Origin: Gigaspora margarita
Taxonomy: Eukaryota; Glomeromycota; Glomeromycetes; Diversisporales; Gigasporaceae
Assembly: GCA_009809945.1 (NCBI GenBank)
Contig: WTPW01000086.1
Coordinates: forward strand, 353,476-417,475
Direction of reading: 5' to 3'
DNA: 64,000 nt
Shown here piece after piece: positions 1 to 12,247 of the stretch; the first letter of the stretch is position 1, and every line of letters begins with the position of its first letter. The position numbers were made by a program, and so were the translations under genes. The notes under the pieces are model-generated. The model did no database searches. It was not told the origin of the DNA and saw only the letters and a list, made by a program, of their open reading frames with translations.

Positions 1-530
1 TAAGTGAAAAATGGGTTTAAATTTAGAAAATTTTTTTTTTTAAAAAAAAATTTTTTAAAAAAAAAATTTTCTAAATTTAACCCCATTTTTCACTTAGTAA
101 AAGGTCCGAAAACCGCGTTTCAATCTCATATGTGATGTAAAATTACATGCCGAACAACTTTGCTTAAGAGCCCAAAGTAGGTTACCTAATAAGGAAAAAA
201 GTTTTATCATGAAATACGATAAATTTTAACTTTAGTACATAGATAACCCATTTTTCTTACAAGGTAACCTACTTTCGTCGCCTAAGTAAAGTTGTTCAGA
301 GCATGTTTTTANATATATTTATNATCTTAAAANTAGCAAATATTTGTTTTNCGCGAAGTTACATTTTCNATTTGTACAAAATTTGCAAAATTTTAAAAAA
401 GTGTTCTAAATAACCTTAATCTACTATCTTCGATATGCTTAATCCCAAAGTTTGAAAAAAAGTTAATCTGTAAGCCGAAAAGAATGTTTTGCTTAAAATT
501 TATAGTAAATTTATATGTTTTTATTATAAT
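1..530. repeat. Centre and one arm of a long palindromic element, cut by the window edge
   Basis: The first ~100 bases form an A/T hairpin flanked by TAAGTGAAAAATGGG on one side and CCCATTTTTCACTTA on the other. The following sequence to about 530 matches, with substitutions, one arm of the full palindrome at 60,939-61,880: shared words include AACAACTTTGCTTAAGAG and GGTAACCTACTTT. The other arm lies outside the window. Five N bases sit between 312 and 369. No coding potential was seen. Confidence 0.7.
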
Positions 531-796
531 TTTTACTATTATTTGTCACTCGGTGTGACATGCACCCTGACTGCTAAGTTATTATTGAACTTTAATATCC
601 ATGTATAATATAATTTGGTCATTTAAAATACAGAGTTATAAGTGTAACAAGATACGTATTATATATTAATAGCAATATCCCATGATCTAGCAATAAAACT
701 TATGTATTTTTAATATTATTAGATTTGTTTTCATAGAATATATAGTTATTGGATGCGAAGCTGCCAATTACAGAATTATTTACAAAATGATTCATT

Positions 797-984
797 TTAT
801 CTGGCTGCGTACGTAGCAACCAATAACGGTTTTATCCGGTGGCTTACGACGACCAAACCAACAGAGTTCTTTTGGTGATAATTGCGTCATTATAAAATAA
901 CGAAGTTATTTGATGATGATGCAATCACCATCAAAATAACTCGAATTATTCAGGTGGTACGATCATAGTAAGCTGCCAGATAAT
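797..984. repeat. Imperfect foldback (MITE-like) element
   Basis: An inner hairpin pairs TTTTGGTGATAATTGCGTCA (about 869-888) with TGATGCAATCACCATCAAAA (about 917-940). Outer parts also pair, TTATCCGGTGGCTTAC against GTAAGCTGCCAGATAA. There is no ORF. The flanking 531-796 and 985-1,275 hold nothing recognisable. Confidence 0.5.
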
Positions 985-1385
985 TATAATTACTAGACCA
1001 TAAGATATTTTTATTTAATAAGAGTATTAATTTAGCTATATGTATGAATTTAATTATCAATTTATATGAACTTGGTATACGAAACCTACAAATCAAATAT
1101 GTAGTTTAATAGACTTCATCTAAAGTTATCAAATTATGTATTGTTTTTTGCAACTTGAAATTTTTATAGAGAAGATACAATTTAAAAAATAATTAATTAA
1201 TTTAATGTCTTTAGATTACACGTACTATATTATATACAGGATGCGTAAAACACCTGAATAAAAGCAATTGCCCATTTGGATCAGAAAAGAACAATCGTTC
1301 AGTTTAATCTGAAAATTCATAAGGTGAAAAGGGGTAATTTGAAGAAGAGGGGCAATTTGATGAATTTTGATATCTCACGGTCTAA

Positions 1386-1662
1386 TGATCACAATCGAAT
1401 AATTTTTATACCATTCGATTCAATTCGTTTCGATGAGACGAATCGAATGGTACAAAGCTTATCCGATGCTGACCATTGGATCACAAGAAATCATCGATTA
1501 TTGCCAAGTTTACACTTCGCCAAATTCTCCTTAAGGGTCATTTTTGTGCAGCACATAATCAATGATATCTTGTGTCCAGTGATTAGAATCGGATAAACTT
1601 TGTATTATTCGATTCATCTCATCGAGACGAATCGCTTGGTATAAAAATTATTCAATTATGAT
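1386..1662. repeat. Foldback element with ~125-bp arms
   Basis: The left arm (1,386-1,510: GATCACAATCGAATAATTTT, then ATACCATTCGATTC) is repeated inverted in the right arm ending near 1,662 (AAAATTATTCAATTATGATC). The arms also share ACAAAGCTTATCCGATGCT versus ACAAAGTTTATCCGATTCT, and a pair of TGGATCACAAGA-like words. A 106-codon reading frame at 1,276-1,596 is made mostly of this palindrome, so it is not called as a gene. Confidence 0.6.
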
Positions 1663-2470
1663 CAATTCGCAAAATTACCCCTATTTCTCAAAAATTTAAG
1701 CTTTTTGATACAATGTATAATCTATTTAATGTCACTTTAAAACAAAATGTTGTATTACTGATTTTATATAAAATAATTCTAAACATGCATAAAGTTTAAT
1801 ACAAAAAATAAATTTTTTTTAATTTAAAATTAAAGTTTTTATATTTGTTATTTTAACTTCGCCAAATTACCCTTTCTACCTTATGAATTCATTGCTTTTT
1901 TAATAATACAATATATAGTATCTTAAGTATCTTACCTTATTTTGCACATCTGAGGCAATATAGCACCTCTACATGTTTAAACATATCACAATATTGTGAT
2001 GCAAAAAGATAATATTTGTGCAAACATCATATCGTAACTTTGTCAATTTCATGCAATTGAATTACTTGAGCTTGACAATTTTCAACTTTTTTGAGTTGCA
2101 GTTCACATTTAATCCTACTAATTATTTGAGATTTTATCTCGTTTTTATAATTCTGGGACACTTGGAAAATCGTCAATAACCGAGTCGATAAGTTTTTTGA
2201 TATCAGCCGATGTCTGTAGATTATTGAATCTTTTATCGTTTCGGCATTGGAGAATTTTTTAGCTGTCCCAGAATTTATGAAAACAGCCGTAACACAATAA
2301 ATGAATTTTGTCAAAATTAATAGATAGTTTTGGCCGGTGATATAAATTTAGCCGGTTCTATGTCAACCCGCTTCATCGACAAGGATCAACCCAAATCAGC
2401 CCATAAATATTCGATATTTTTGACATATTTGATAGCGATACTGTAGATTTTTTTACTCAATTTTTTTCAG
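1663..2470. other. No gene seen
   Basis: A/T-rich DNA without a recognisable repeat or coding signal. The only frame of note (95 codons, minus, 2,027-2,314) has no family resemblance. Confidence 0.5.
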
Positions 2471-2715
2471 GGAATGATTTGCTACATCGGCTACATGTAA
2501 CTTCACATGCAATTAAAATTTTTTGGCCAATGAAATTGCAGCAAAATTTTCGAATGCTGCAATTTTTACTGGCTCAAAAAAATTGATGTACATGTACGCA
2601 AATCATTCCTCTTTTTCTTCTTTTTGTTTTTTATGCGACAACTCAAAATTTTATCTATTAAACCACTGCTGTGCACAAACAAAAAAAAATTTCTTTGCAA
2701 AGTTTTGACATAATA
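2471..2715. repeat. Foldback 2,471-2,617 followed by a copy of the shared core module
   Basis: GAATGATTTGCTACATCGGC at the left pairs with the inverted GTACGCAAATCATTC at the right, and TTTTGGCCAATGAAATTGCAGC pairs with GCTGCAATTTTTACTGGCTC, with the centre near 2,547. At 2,655-2,712 comes ACAAACAAAAAAAAATTTCT then TTGCAAAGTTTTGACATA, which resembles the module found in many other elements of this window. Confidence 0.5.
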
Positions 2716-2859
2716 TAGCCTCTACATCGGTAATAACCCGAATTCTAGCATAGGTTATTACGTTAACAATATTACACATCCTTTGATTGTTTAGATTAGT
2801 TTAGATCATCTGATTAGTCATTTTTCACGGCCTTACTGGGGTTGCTCACACATAAGTGT

Positions 2860-3048
2860 CGTAACCAGCCACATCTGTTTTGTCCTTTAAATAACTTCAG
2901 GTTAAAATAGAGACGTTTATAGTAAGCATCTTACACACTATGATACACAATTGTTTCCATCGATTAATTCTATTCAAATCTTCGGCCGACAAAGCCTCAT
3001 GCGCCATCCAAGCCTTTTGATTTTTGGAAATGTCACTTTTAACCTGCG
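2860..3048 (-). pseudogene. Unidentified coding remnant with a possible splice acceptor
   Basis: On the minus strand a TCGCAG acceptor-like site near 3,049 is followed by an open stretch of about 50 codons (beginning VKSDISKNQKAWMAHEAL) that ends at a stop. A neighbouring frame then continues with FKGQNRCGWLRHLCVSN. Composition and the acceptor suggest a decayed exon of a real gene, but the family is not recognised. It could be chance. Confidence 0.22.
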
Positions 3049-5255
3049 ACAATTACGAAATAGAAGTAAATAAATAGTAAAGGAAACACAATTAATTAAA
3101 AAAGCAATTAAATGTTTTCTCGTAATACATAAGAAATTCGTTCACTATTGTTATGTTTTTACTTTCTTAACATGGCCAAACAAAAACCCCTCGGCACATG
3201 AGTGGTTATAACTTTGTCAGTCATGATTTGACGTACACAATGTTGGAAAACTAAACTGATTTTAATGTTCTTATGAGAACTATTTTAAAAAAGAATTAAT
3301 GCTCTCAAATTATTAAGCTTACATATAATAATAGAATTTTATTAAAATAAAAATTATTGTGGCTTCTGCTTCACAAAAATTGATAATTCATACAATTGTA
3401 ATTGTGTGATTACTGTAATTATTGGCTAATTTTAAAAGGCTTTTTTTTTAAAAAAAAATCTTTAACTCCATAAAAAATGATTTTAAAGTTCTGTAACTGT
3501 TAAAAAGTTCGATGTCGTAATGTTAATGCAATAATATCGATGTTGGTGACTCAATGTATGTAATAAATCTTTACATCCACTTGATTGCCCGAGTTTTTTG
3601 TCGGCCGTTCTAGGAAGATTAAATCCGATGATAATATACGTAATAGCATCACAAACACTACTACGTCTCTAAAATCTAAACTGCAGCCGGAGATTATATA
3701 CCTAGCCACTGTTGTGCATAGATTATGCATGATGATGTACGTACGTACGCTCTGCAGATCTATTACGACTGATATAGATATAGATAGCACATCATAAAGG
3801 ACTTTATCTGATTGGCTGATACAAATCAATTTCTTATTTATGCAGTTTAAATCATTTTTGAGAACATACTGCAAAAGTCATTCCTGACCTCAAAAGAATC
3901 TCTGTATTCACTGCACAAAAATAATCAAAAATAATCAGTTATTCCAAAAATTTCACTTAGAAGTGAATATTTTGTTATGAATAAATTTTGCTTCTTAATA
4001 AATTCATTTGATTTGATTATAAAATAATCACATTTAGATCAATATCTTCCTATGTGATGGATCAAAAATTTGGCAGTACAGTGATCTCCAGGCCGATCAA
4101 TATGGATTTCTAGATACCATTGGTTCGATTAAATAATTTTCGAGACGCTTACAATTCTAATATGACCGGAGAATACGCTCTTTTCGCGCATCTCTATATC
4201 ACTTGGAATAACTACATCATTATGTTAAGATGCAGCCTATGCGGCCGATTATAGGATGCTTTGTAGAAAAACTTAGCACCAGATCCGCAGAATTAAGTTA
4301 TCTATGCACGTGCTAGTTTAAAGTTCAGTACAATACATCATAATTTAACTCATGCAAGTTGAAGGTAAACTAATTGAAAATACAGAGAAGCAATGACCAA
4401 CAGTTACATACACATGCTATACCCTGGTTTCACTGAAGAACAGGGTCAATCTGAGAAAACCAAATCACAGGAAGCATATTCAATGTATAATAAAAAGCGA
4501 CCAACGTAATTTACATAAAAAGAACCATCGAAACATTTGATAGCTGTCAAAGTATTAATCCCAACATACTTTAAAATTTTAGCAAACTATAATTATCCTT
4601 AAGATTAAATATATTTATCAACCAAACTATGTAGATAATAAATTGGATTTAATTTTAGAAGATAATCATAATTTCAATTTTCAGAATAATTTCGTATACA
4701 TCACCAATCAAAAGAAAAAAGTACTATCGAAATAGGATTTTTAAGGATTAATGTTTCGTTATATTAGATAATTTTTAGTCTATATAGCCATCAATATTGA
4801 GTATAATTACCGTAAATAACAAGAGTACATTCTGTTTTATTATAAATCAAGTGATATTCTAAAGTTACAAAAGTTTTTGTTCCTCTACTTCATAAGTTTC
4901 TTTGTATTTTTATGCTTAAAATTTTATTAAAATGAAATCATAAAGTATAATATAATATAATACAATTTTTAGTTAATAGAAATTTTATATTTAATAAAGA
5001 TTTGAGTTGAAGTCTAATATTTGGATGTTTGCAACTGATTTATGTTATGCCCAACTCGACTATTTAAAAAATCTGCCAGGTAATGTTTACAATTTGGTTT
5101 CTCCCATTCTAGCCAATAAACTATTTATCCATTTATTTGCTAAAATATATTATGCAATAGTGCAGAATTTACTTTTTACATAAATATAATTGTTTACAAG
5201 TTATAATGTAATATTAATATCTTAAAATTAAGCATAAGAAAAATTTTTAAATATA
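3049..5255. other. Long stretch without a recognised gene
   Basis: Two overlapping antiparallel frames at 3,551-3,874 look like chance. The slightly GC-richer patch at 4,070-4,320 was read in the minus frames and gives no continuous protein. No clear inverted repeat was found. Confidence 0.45.
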
Positions 5256-5580
5256 ATCAGATCTTTCTAAATGCACGTTCTTAGGTTAATATCATATAAT
5301 AATTTTTGCAAATACACTCCTTTACTTACCTGAGTTAATAATATTCATAGATTTGACTCTTTAAGTGCACTTTTTATAATTCGAATAATCTTTAAAATGT
5401 TTAAAAGCTCAGAATTCTATGTAACTTAAAAAATTAATGTCTTCAGATCTTTTTAAGCATATATACCATAAGTATGCACTTTATACAACTTATTTACTAA
5501 TAACATTTATAAAAAAAAACTACATTCTCTAAATACTTACCTTTTTTAAACTAATACAATGCATTTAGAAAGATCTGACT
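5256..5580. mobile_element. MITE with TIR (A)TCAGATCTTTCTAAATGCA
   Basis: The left end ATAATCAGATCTTTCTAAATGCA (about 5,255-5,277) is repeated inverted at the right end (TGCATTTAGAAAGATCTGACTA, about 5,562-5,583). The TIR is a diverged version of the CAGTCAGACCTCTCTAAATGCA end of the element at 35,304-35,460, so both belong to one TA-inserting family. There is no transposase. It lies just downstream of the PP2C stop codon. Confidence 0.65.
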
Positions 5581-5698
5581 ATATATAATATTTACTAAGG
5601 TTATTTAATTATGCTTGAATAATAGGCAATTTAAATTCATGTTATTATAAATTTAACTGTTTCAATAGAATAACTAATTTGAAGTATAATTTGTTATT

Positions 5699-8033
5699 TT
5701 AATCAGGAATAGTCATATCATCAAATTCTTCGGCCTCTTCAATAGAATATTGATTTGAAGTATCATAAATATCAAAATTGCTGATAGTACTTTTTGGAGA
5801 TTCAACACCTAAATCTTCTTCTGAAATGTCAGAAATGTCTTCTTCATATTTTTGTTGTTTATATTGTAACCAATCTTCAGGATTTTCCGCACGTTTAGTA
5901 GCATCCTCACACCATTGTTTTAATGATTTGTTATTTAAAAATACTATTACTAAAATTGACATATCATCAACACAGTATCCTGATTGAGAGACTAAATCAC
6001 ATATTTTGACCAACTCATGGCAAGCCTCCTCAAGTGGATCTTTTTTATTTATGTGTTTTTTAATATAGCTTAGTAAAACTTGTGTTGGCATTCTTTTATA
6101 TGCTCTAAGACGATTAGTAATACCTATATAACAGTTTTTGTGTGAATACATTAATATATAATATATAAAAATAAAGATGTAACTACTTTAAAAATTATTA
6201 AATATTTACCATCAGAGCAAAGAACAAGTAAATTTATGTCATTGGCATCATACTTGTCTGTAATTTCCGGTTCAGCTATAAAATAATAAATTTAAGAAAA
6301 TTAAGTAAAAATAAAAAAAAAAATCTTTTAAAATTTTAAAACTTACATATTAAACTTTTTGGCGCTTTTTTTTTAATATAAAAATCTCCAAATGAACGTG
6401 TAAATTGCATTCCACGGCTAAATGTATTATCCACTATTAATATTAAAATTAAAATTCAATAAATAAAATAATATTACTTTTTCTATCTTTTATGATTATG
6501 AAAGTTACTACTTATTGCCAGTGGTGATCATCACCAGTGATTAACAAAAATTAATAAAAAGTTTTTTGCCGAAATAAAAATTATAATTTGATTAATATTA
6601 GGGTTAGGGTAAGAACTGGGATGGGGCAAGGGGCATAGTTTATACCAAAATTTTACGAGAAATTTTTTTGTTAAAGCCCCAAAGGTGATTTTCATAGACA
6701 AATTTAAAGATACAAAATATACATTGGTGATGATCACCACTGGCGATAAATAGCAAACTTCTATGATTATTTATATGATTATTTATAATTATTTATATGA
6801 TTATTAATTTTGAGACTTACATGCCCAAGATTTTTCTCTTCTTCCGGGAGCTAATCTATAAATTGAAAAACCTACACCATCTTTTTCCTTTTTTTGTTGT
6901 CTTAACCTTAAAATTTCAGCTAAATAAAATTGTTATAAAAATTCAATTAATGTTCAAAATATATTATTTTAACAATATGTTTAAATACCTCTATTATGTA
7001 CGTCATGTTCTTTTGTAATTTGAAGCGAAAATATTTCATTTGATGAAATAAAACCAGGTGAATCTCCAATATTTGCCTAATAATTAATTTACAATTAATT
7101 TCTTAATAAGTTACAAACACAAATTATCTATCTTTTTTTAAAAAATTTACTTACAATAACTAATTCTCTTGAAGGTCCTAATACTGCTACTAGTGCTGTA
7201 CATCCAGAATCCTGCGCTTCTTTAACAAGCGCTATTAACGAGACAAAACAATTGTTAGAGAATAAATCAATAGAAAACTATTCAAATAAACATATACCTG
7301 ATTTCATATATAGTTCTGTTTCTTCAAATCCTTTTTTTATAGCATTTTTAATATCTTCTTCTTTGTTTTTAGGTTTTTTTGACAGATTTTTGGCAATATT
7401 TTCTGGTAGATGTTCAGAACACTTGATTGAAATTTTACTTGCATCATGTACTAAATTTTGAATAATTCAATATATAATAAAGTAAATATGTAACTAAATA
7501 TCAAATACACAGTGACCCCTGGTATAACGAACTCTCGATATAATGAATTAAAGTTCCCGATCACACAATAATAATTTCGCTTAACATAATGAATTTACTA
7601 ATAAACTCTCAATATTGCAAATATTAATTAATTTATCTCTAATTATCCAAACAATACGTTATATCAAGAGTTACAGTGTAACTAATATAACACAATAAAT
7701 ATTTTATACCTCCATGTCCATCATATACACCAAAGATATAATATTCCTTAGCTTGAGAATATTTATTTCCCAATTCAAAATCAACAGATATAGAATCCTC
7801 AGTATCTATTAATTATATAAGAAAGTACAAAGGCCCAAAATTAGAACATCTTATTTTCTAAAACTGAATCAAATAAATTATTAAATGAACGTATAATAAA
7901 ATTTACCACTACTAAACCTTCTCGCCTTTGGAGACCACCCATTTTTTTCACATGACATTATGAGCAAATCCTTATGCTTCCAACGTTTTATCATAGAACA
8001 ATCGTCAGCATGAATCCGCTCTATACGTGTCAT
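5699..8033 (-). CDS. PP2C-type Ser/Thr protein phosphatase, 9 exons
   Basis: Metal-dependent protein phosphatase of the PPM/PP2C family, removing phosphate from Ser/Thr; probably cytosolic or nuclear, as no signal peptide is seen. My gene model, 5' to 3': 8033-7907, 7805-7710, 7450-7298, 7231-7155, 7076-6989, 6919-6821, 6433-6347, 6275-6210, 6123-5699. All introns are GT-AG, and the exons sum to 1,218 nt, giving 405 aa with no internal stop. The ATG at 8,033 has a CAAAC-like purine context (AACAATG). Family motifs in order: FGVYDGHG (~67-74), SGCTALVA (~134), NIGDS (~153), RSFGDF (~226), LVLCSDG (~259), VDDMSIL (~316). Departures: GDSP where GDSR is usual, and DD where DN is common; the metal-binding Asp residues are present. 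The acidic C-terminal tail (DDMTIPD end) is outside the domain. Two introns are enlarged by transposons. The frame-perfect splicing makes the model strong. Confidence 0.9.
6508..6753. mobile_element. MITE inside PP2C intron, carrying the shared core module
   Basis: The TIRs are CTACTTATTGCCAGTGGTGA at the left and the inverse TCACCACTGGCGATAAATAG at the right, around 30 bp each. The interior (minus strand, ~6,700-6,590) carries the core module: AAAAAAATTTCTCG, AAAATTTTGGTATAAACTATG, then a CCCTAACCCTAA-like end. It expands the intron 6,434-6,820 to 387 nt. Confidence 0.75.
7508..7678. mobile_element. Pogo/mariner-like MITE inside PP2C intron, TA target
   Basis: 171 bp, starting CACAGTGACCCCTGGTATAA and ending TTATATCAAGAGTTACAGTG, bordered by TA on both sides. 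The CAGTG...TATAACGAACTCTCGATATAA end is typical of Tc1/mariner (pogo/Tigger) termini. It is non-autonomous and lies in intron 7,451-7,709. Confidence 0.7.
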
Positions 8034-8760
8034 TGTTTTTTTTTTTTTTTGCAAATGTCAAAAATAACACAAAAGGAAATTCAATAGTACAAAGAATATA
8101 TCAAAATTCTATCACTCTTAATATCTTTAAGTGATGTAAAAAATTTTTTTAACAATTTTTCACTATATCTAATTGAAAATTTGAAAAAAGAATTGTACGT
8201 AAGTATATACCAAGATTTTGTCAAACCATGTACATTTGTATTCCGGAGTTTTAATTAAACTCAATTGGTTTTGTTTCAAAACTTTAATTAAGCAATCAAA
8301 TGTAACCCGATTGTTGTGCATAAGTTAACTTACTTCAGTTATAGGAATATTAAACTCGTTCACTGACTGCGTTGGCGATAAAAAAAAACAAAAGTAAAAT
8401 TTTTAAAACGGAGTCTATTGTTAAATGTTTGTACATGTACGTTACTTGTGTTCTTTTTTTAAATTGAGTTACACAACATAATTTGCCATACAATGATAAG
8501 TTCTACATAAAACGATGCCGATACCGAATATGTCTTAGGCTAGATTGGCTTAGTTCGTGTAACACACAGTACTGTACACTTATGTATCCATGTATGTACA
8601 GTACGTACGTAAGCGTACACAATGATGATTTTATTGTGACAAATAAATCAGAGAAATGATTGCCTTGAGTTTAGTAAGTTTACAGGCTGTACATTGATTG
8701 GTGCAGGAAGCTTGGGAACTGTTTTTAAATGCGAATGACAAAGTTACGATTTAACGGTCA
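8034..8760. other. PP2C upstream region, no gene
   Basis: Begins with a poly-T tract immediately upstream of the PP2C ATG (minus strand A-run), likely 5' UTR or promoter. The rest is A/T-rich with a small palindromic patch around GTACGTACGTAAGCGTAC (8,602-8,620). No divergent gene was found. Confidence 0.4.
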
Positions 8761-8761
8761 C

Positions 8762-8875
8762 TCTTAAATAGGGTTGGATTGGTCCTGTGAAGACCGATTA
8801 AAGACCGGTCTTTTTTGCCGGTTACATGACCTTCGGTTTTCAGTCTTTAGCCGATTCGGACCGGTTAATAATAGA
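8762..8875. mobile_element. Fragment of a hAT-like element end
   Basis: Repeated words GACCGATTAAAGACCGGTCT, GCCGGTTACATGACC and GGACCGGTTAATAATA resemble the subterminal GGTCCG/GACCG repeats of the intact element at 53,156-53,961. Only one end is evident. Confidence 0.4.
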
Positions 8876-9395
8876 ATATTAAAATAAGCCTTTAAATAGT
8901 TTAAAAAAAAAAAAAAACTTTAGATAAACTTTTAAATAGTTAAAAAACCATTATTGGATGAATTTTATTTCGATAATGATAGCTAAAACTGATAATCACT
9001 TACATGATAATAGATATGTAAATAACGATTTAAATTGAAAACTTTATTGTACGCAAGTTTTTTTTATATACTTAATAGCGAAATGCTATGTAGGAACTTT
9101 GCTAGAAAAATAATATCCTTTCGGGATTTTCTAAACAGCCTTTCGAGATTACGAAGATTTTACTAACAAATTTAACTCGCTAATCATTTAATCATTCAAT
9201 GACCAAATTGAATAAATCTGTATTCATAAAGCTTTAAACAAAGCAAAAAAATCTTTTAATTTAATTATTTGGTCGGCAAGCAAATTAAATTTTATCTATA
9301 TAATCCTAAAAAGTTATTTTCCCTATGTGAAATGGATTTTAAAATCATCAAAGCCTAAGTCTTGACTGCGTACTAACTTGAATACATGTAATAAA

Positions 9396-9776
9396 AAATT
9401 AATTTGTACTAAATTGTTATAATTGTACATTTATTCAACGCACCCAGCGATGCCATTAATTTGTCGCACATATAGTGACCAATCAGGTTTTCAAAATCAG
9501 TTGTAACGTAACACGATCAGAAAATTCAAACAAACGTTCAACTACTCCTTCATGTTCTATAACAGATAATGTTCTAACAAAAAAAAATTCTTTGCAAAAT
9601 TTTACTATACAACCATATTTTTGCCCGCAACTAATCTTAGTTCACCCTAGCCCTAACTAATGAACGAAAACAATTTATTCTGGTTGTTTTTATTTAACGG
9701 CAGCACATGCGACAACATCGCATGTGTAATGTATAAATTATCTCAAAATTTATTTAATTTGTACTAAATTGTTATA
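9396..9776. mobile_element. Insertion bounded by a 25-bp direct repeat, with core module
   Basis: TAATTTGTACTAAATTGTTA(TAATT) occurs at about 9,399 and again at about 9,752. Between them, TTGTCGCACATATAG and GCACATGCGACAAC give weak inverted ends, and 9,565-9,660 carries the core module (GTTCTAACAAAAAAAAATTC ... AAAATTTTACTATA ... CCCTAGCCCTAACTAA). A small ORF inside (9,475-9,660) is made of the module. Confidence 0.45.
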
Positions 9777-9965
9777 ATTCATGTAATAAAAGCTTCAACT
9801 ATTGGGAAGAGTTAGTTATTAATCAAATGTCGTCACATTCTACGGAGTCACTATAGGTATATATACAGTTTAAGAATTTCTATAAATATAACAATAACTA
9901 TATCAGAACTTATATAACTAATAAAAATACTTATATTCATTACGAATAAATAGATATTATATAGT

Positions 9966-10305
9966 TTTAGAATATGTGGATGAAGGAAATTTGCGAGAAT
10001 ATTGAAAGCAAAACTTACAAGATTTGATAGGCAAAGAAATTAAATATTGCCAAATGAATCTTGCGCACTTTGCAAGAACACCATCCTGACCTCTTTAAAT
10101 CTTCGAGACAATTAACTTGAATAAGGGCAAGAGAGCATTAGCTGAGGCTCGTTGCAAAGAATACCACCCTAATTTTTTGAATCTTAGTGGTAATGAACTT
10201 AGGTCAGAGAGAGGAAAAACGTTGGCAGAGAAACCTTACGAAGAAACTATGCTAAACTTTTTGGATCTTCAAGAACATATTTTTGATTTTAAAGTAGAAG
10301 AATAA
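9966..10305 (+). pseudogene. Possible protein-kinase fragment, decayed
   Basis: At about 9,966 the plus frame reads IVLEYVDEGNLREY, then a stop, then KQNLQDL. The VLEY-x-GNLREYL pattern is the hinge and alphaD region of tyrosine-kinase-like kinases, which are greatly expanded in these fungi. The catalytic loop is absent. A 62-codon open frame at 10,117-10,305 follows (NKGKRALAEARCKEYH...) and may be part of the same relic, but I do not recognise it. Too short to assign a substrate. Confidence 0.35.
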
Positions 10306-10546
10306 TTCAAACACTCAGAGTTAAAATTAATTTGAATTATCAAACAATAGTATATAAATACCATTATTTAATCTACAGTTTATTAAAGAACTATATACAA
10401 TCATACCATCCCTTCGAAACCGGTATAAGTGAAGTGGTACGCTAATATCAATCTTGAACATCCGAAATATTCACTTCGAATCTGTCGAAACATTGGAAAT
10501 TTTTTCATATTTCTAAAACAGTATTAAGTTAAAACTTGACTGATTT

Positions 10547-11275
10547 AGGGTGTTATCAAGTGCCTAAATCAATTGATCTGAATAAAATTTTAAATAGTCG
10601 GAGATAAAAAAAAATTGATCAAGTGAATTATCGCTTCATTGAAAAAATCTGGAGAGGCAGACAATCTTTTTTTTTCATCAAGTTAACGCTGATTGGCTAA
10701 AACTATTTATTGATAGAGGAAAAAAAAAGTACTTCAAGCAATTTACTTTATGTCATGGATCTTTAACGAAATTATAATCGTAAAAAAATTATTACGTTGC
10801 TTATTATATTAGAAACTCTTATCTCTAATAAAAAATCTAAAGAAACAAGGGTACACCATTATATTCTAACTTTCATGTCAAATGTGTCAATGTCATTTTG
10901 TTTTTTTTTTTTACTAAAAAAAAAAAATTTGTATTCGAATACTTTATTATTGTTGCGTTGTTTTTTGTTCGAAGCTAAAGACGCAAAAAGTTGTGAATAT
11001 TGTTGCTATAACTGTATATGAATATTTGAAAAGTCCATAAAGGAAAAGTTGAGGCACTTGGTGTTGCCGAAGTTACGTCGAAGGAGTTGTATTTGTTTAT
11101 TGGATGGTACCCTTTTTTTTTGGCTACGATTTGCTGAAAATATAATGATAATAAATAAAGCAATGATGGTTTGCTCATATAACGATCGCAATCATTATTT
11201 CGATCAATTGTAACAATTGAGCGTTATCTCAATCACTATTAAATCACATTGAGAGAGTTGCTTGAGAACACCTTT
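10547..11275. mobile_element. ~730-bp TIR element, GTGTTCTCAAGCACCT family
   Basis: The left end AGGGTGTTATCAAGTGCCTA and the right end GTTGCTTGAGAACACCTTTA are inverted relatives. Interior words (AAATAGTCGGAGAT, GCTGATTGGCTAAAACTAT) recur in the copies at 12,799-13,528, 43,660-44,470 and 52,822-54,585. No transposase frame is present; the short frames at 10,797-11,191 are shadows. Confidence 0.6.
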
Positions 11276-11431
11276 AATCTTAAAATTTATTTTATTTTAT
11301 TTATTTTTTTTTTTTTAGAGATATCTACAATCAATTGGATGATCTGAGAATAAATTTCAATTATCATTATTATATTTTTAATGCATATGTTCACACAATA
11401 AATTCAAAATAAAGTTTACAGAGTAATACAT

Positions 11432-12247
11432 AAAGTTGGAGGCGAAACGAAACCTACCCGAAACTAGTTTCGGAAAAGTTCTAGTTCGAAACCCAAAACT
11501 CAAAAATATAATATTGAAGCTTTTAAAATTTATTATAAAGTTGACCCATTTTTAATGAAACCCAAAATGTATAAGCTCGGGGTTTTTTTAAAGCTGGTCA
11601 ACTTTATTTTTAATATCATACCATTATTACAACTGATTTCAAAATTCTAGGACGATAGAAAAAATTGCCAATGAAGAATTAATAAGTATTTGATGCCTTT
11701 TGATACCAACAATTTATTTAATTCTGCGGTAACTTATCAATTCGATCATTAGTAGATATAGAAATACTATTACTTATTATTATTTAATATTGTATCCAGT
11801 TTTTACGTTGTAAGTAAAAAAAAACTGATGCTTACAAAAGCAACCTTGATTGTCAGAATATAAACTCCGGAATTATGCCTTTCTTGTTGTACTTGTGAAT
11901 TATAAGCAATAAATTGTCGATGCATTCCAGCCCAAATAGCACTGGATATTCAAATTTTTTGAATTCTTTAAGGAGATATATAATATACATCAGTGCGATT
12001 ATATTTTGAAGAGATACATAGCATACATCAGTGCGTTTGATGTATAATTGAAAGAGATATTTAATACATTAATGCAATCAATGTATATGGAAGTTTTGGT
12101 AGTTTTTGGTGTTCAGGGGAGGTTTCAGGTTTCGAATAAGGTTTCGGGTTTCGGGTGAGGTTTCGAGTTTCGGATAAGGTTTCGGAAGCTATAATCCTAA
12201 ACCCGAAACATTCGGGTTTGACACAAAAGGGTTTCGGCGCCAACTTT
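11432..12247. mobile_element. 816-bp hAT/MULE-like element with 9-bp target duplication
   Basis: AAAGTTGGAGGCGAAAC at the left and GTTTCGGCGCCAACTTT at the right are inverted. The element is bordered on both sides by the same nine bases GTAATACAT (11,423-11,431 and 12,248-12,256). The right subterminal region has many GTTTCGG/GGTTTCGAGT words, as subterminal binding sites do in hAT elements. No transposase frame was found. Confidence 0.7.

Noticed and set aside
1276..1596. 106-codon plus-strand open frame
   Set aside because: Most of it is one arm and the loop of the foldback element at 1,386-1,662, and the peptide has no family character.
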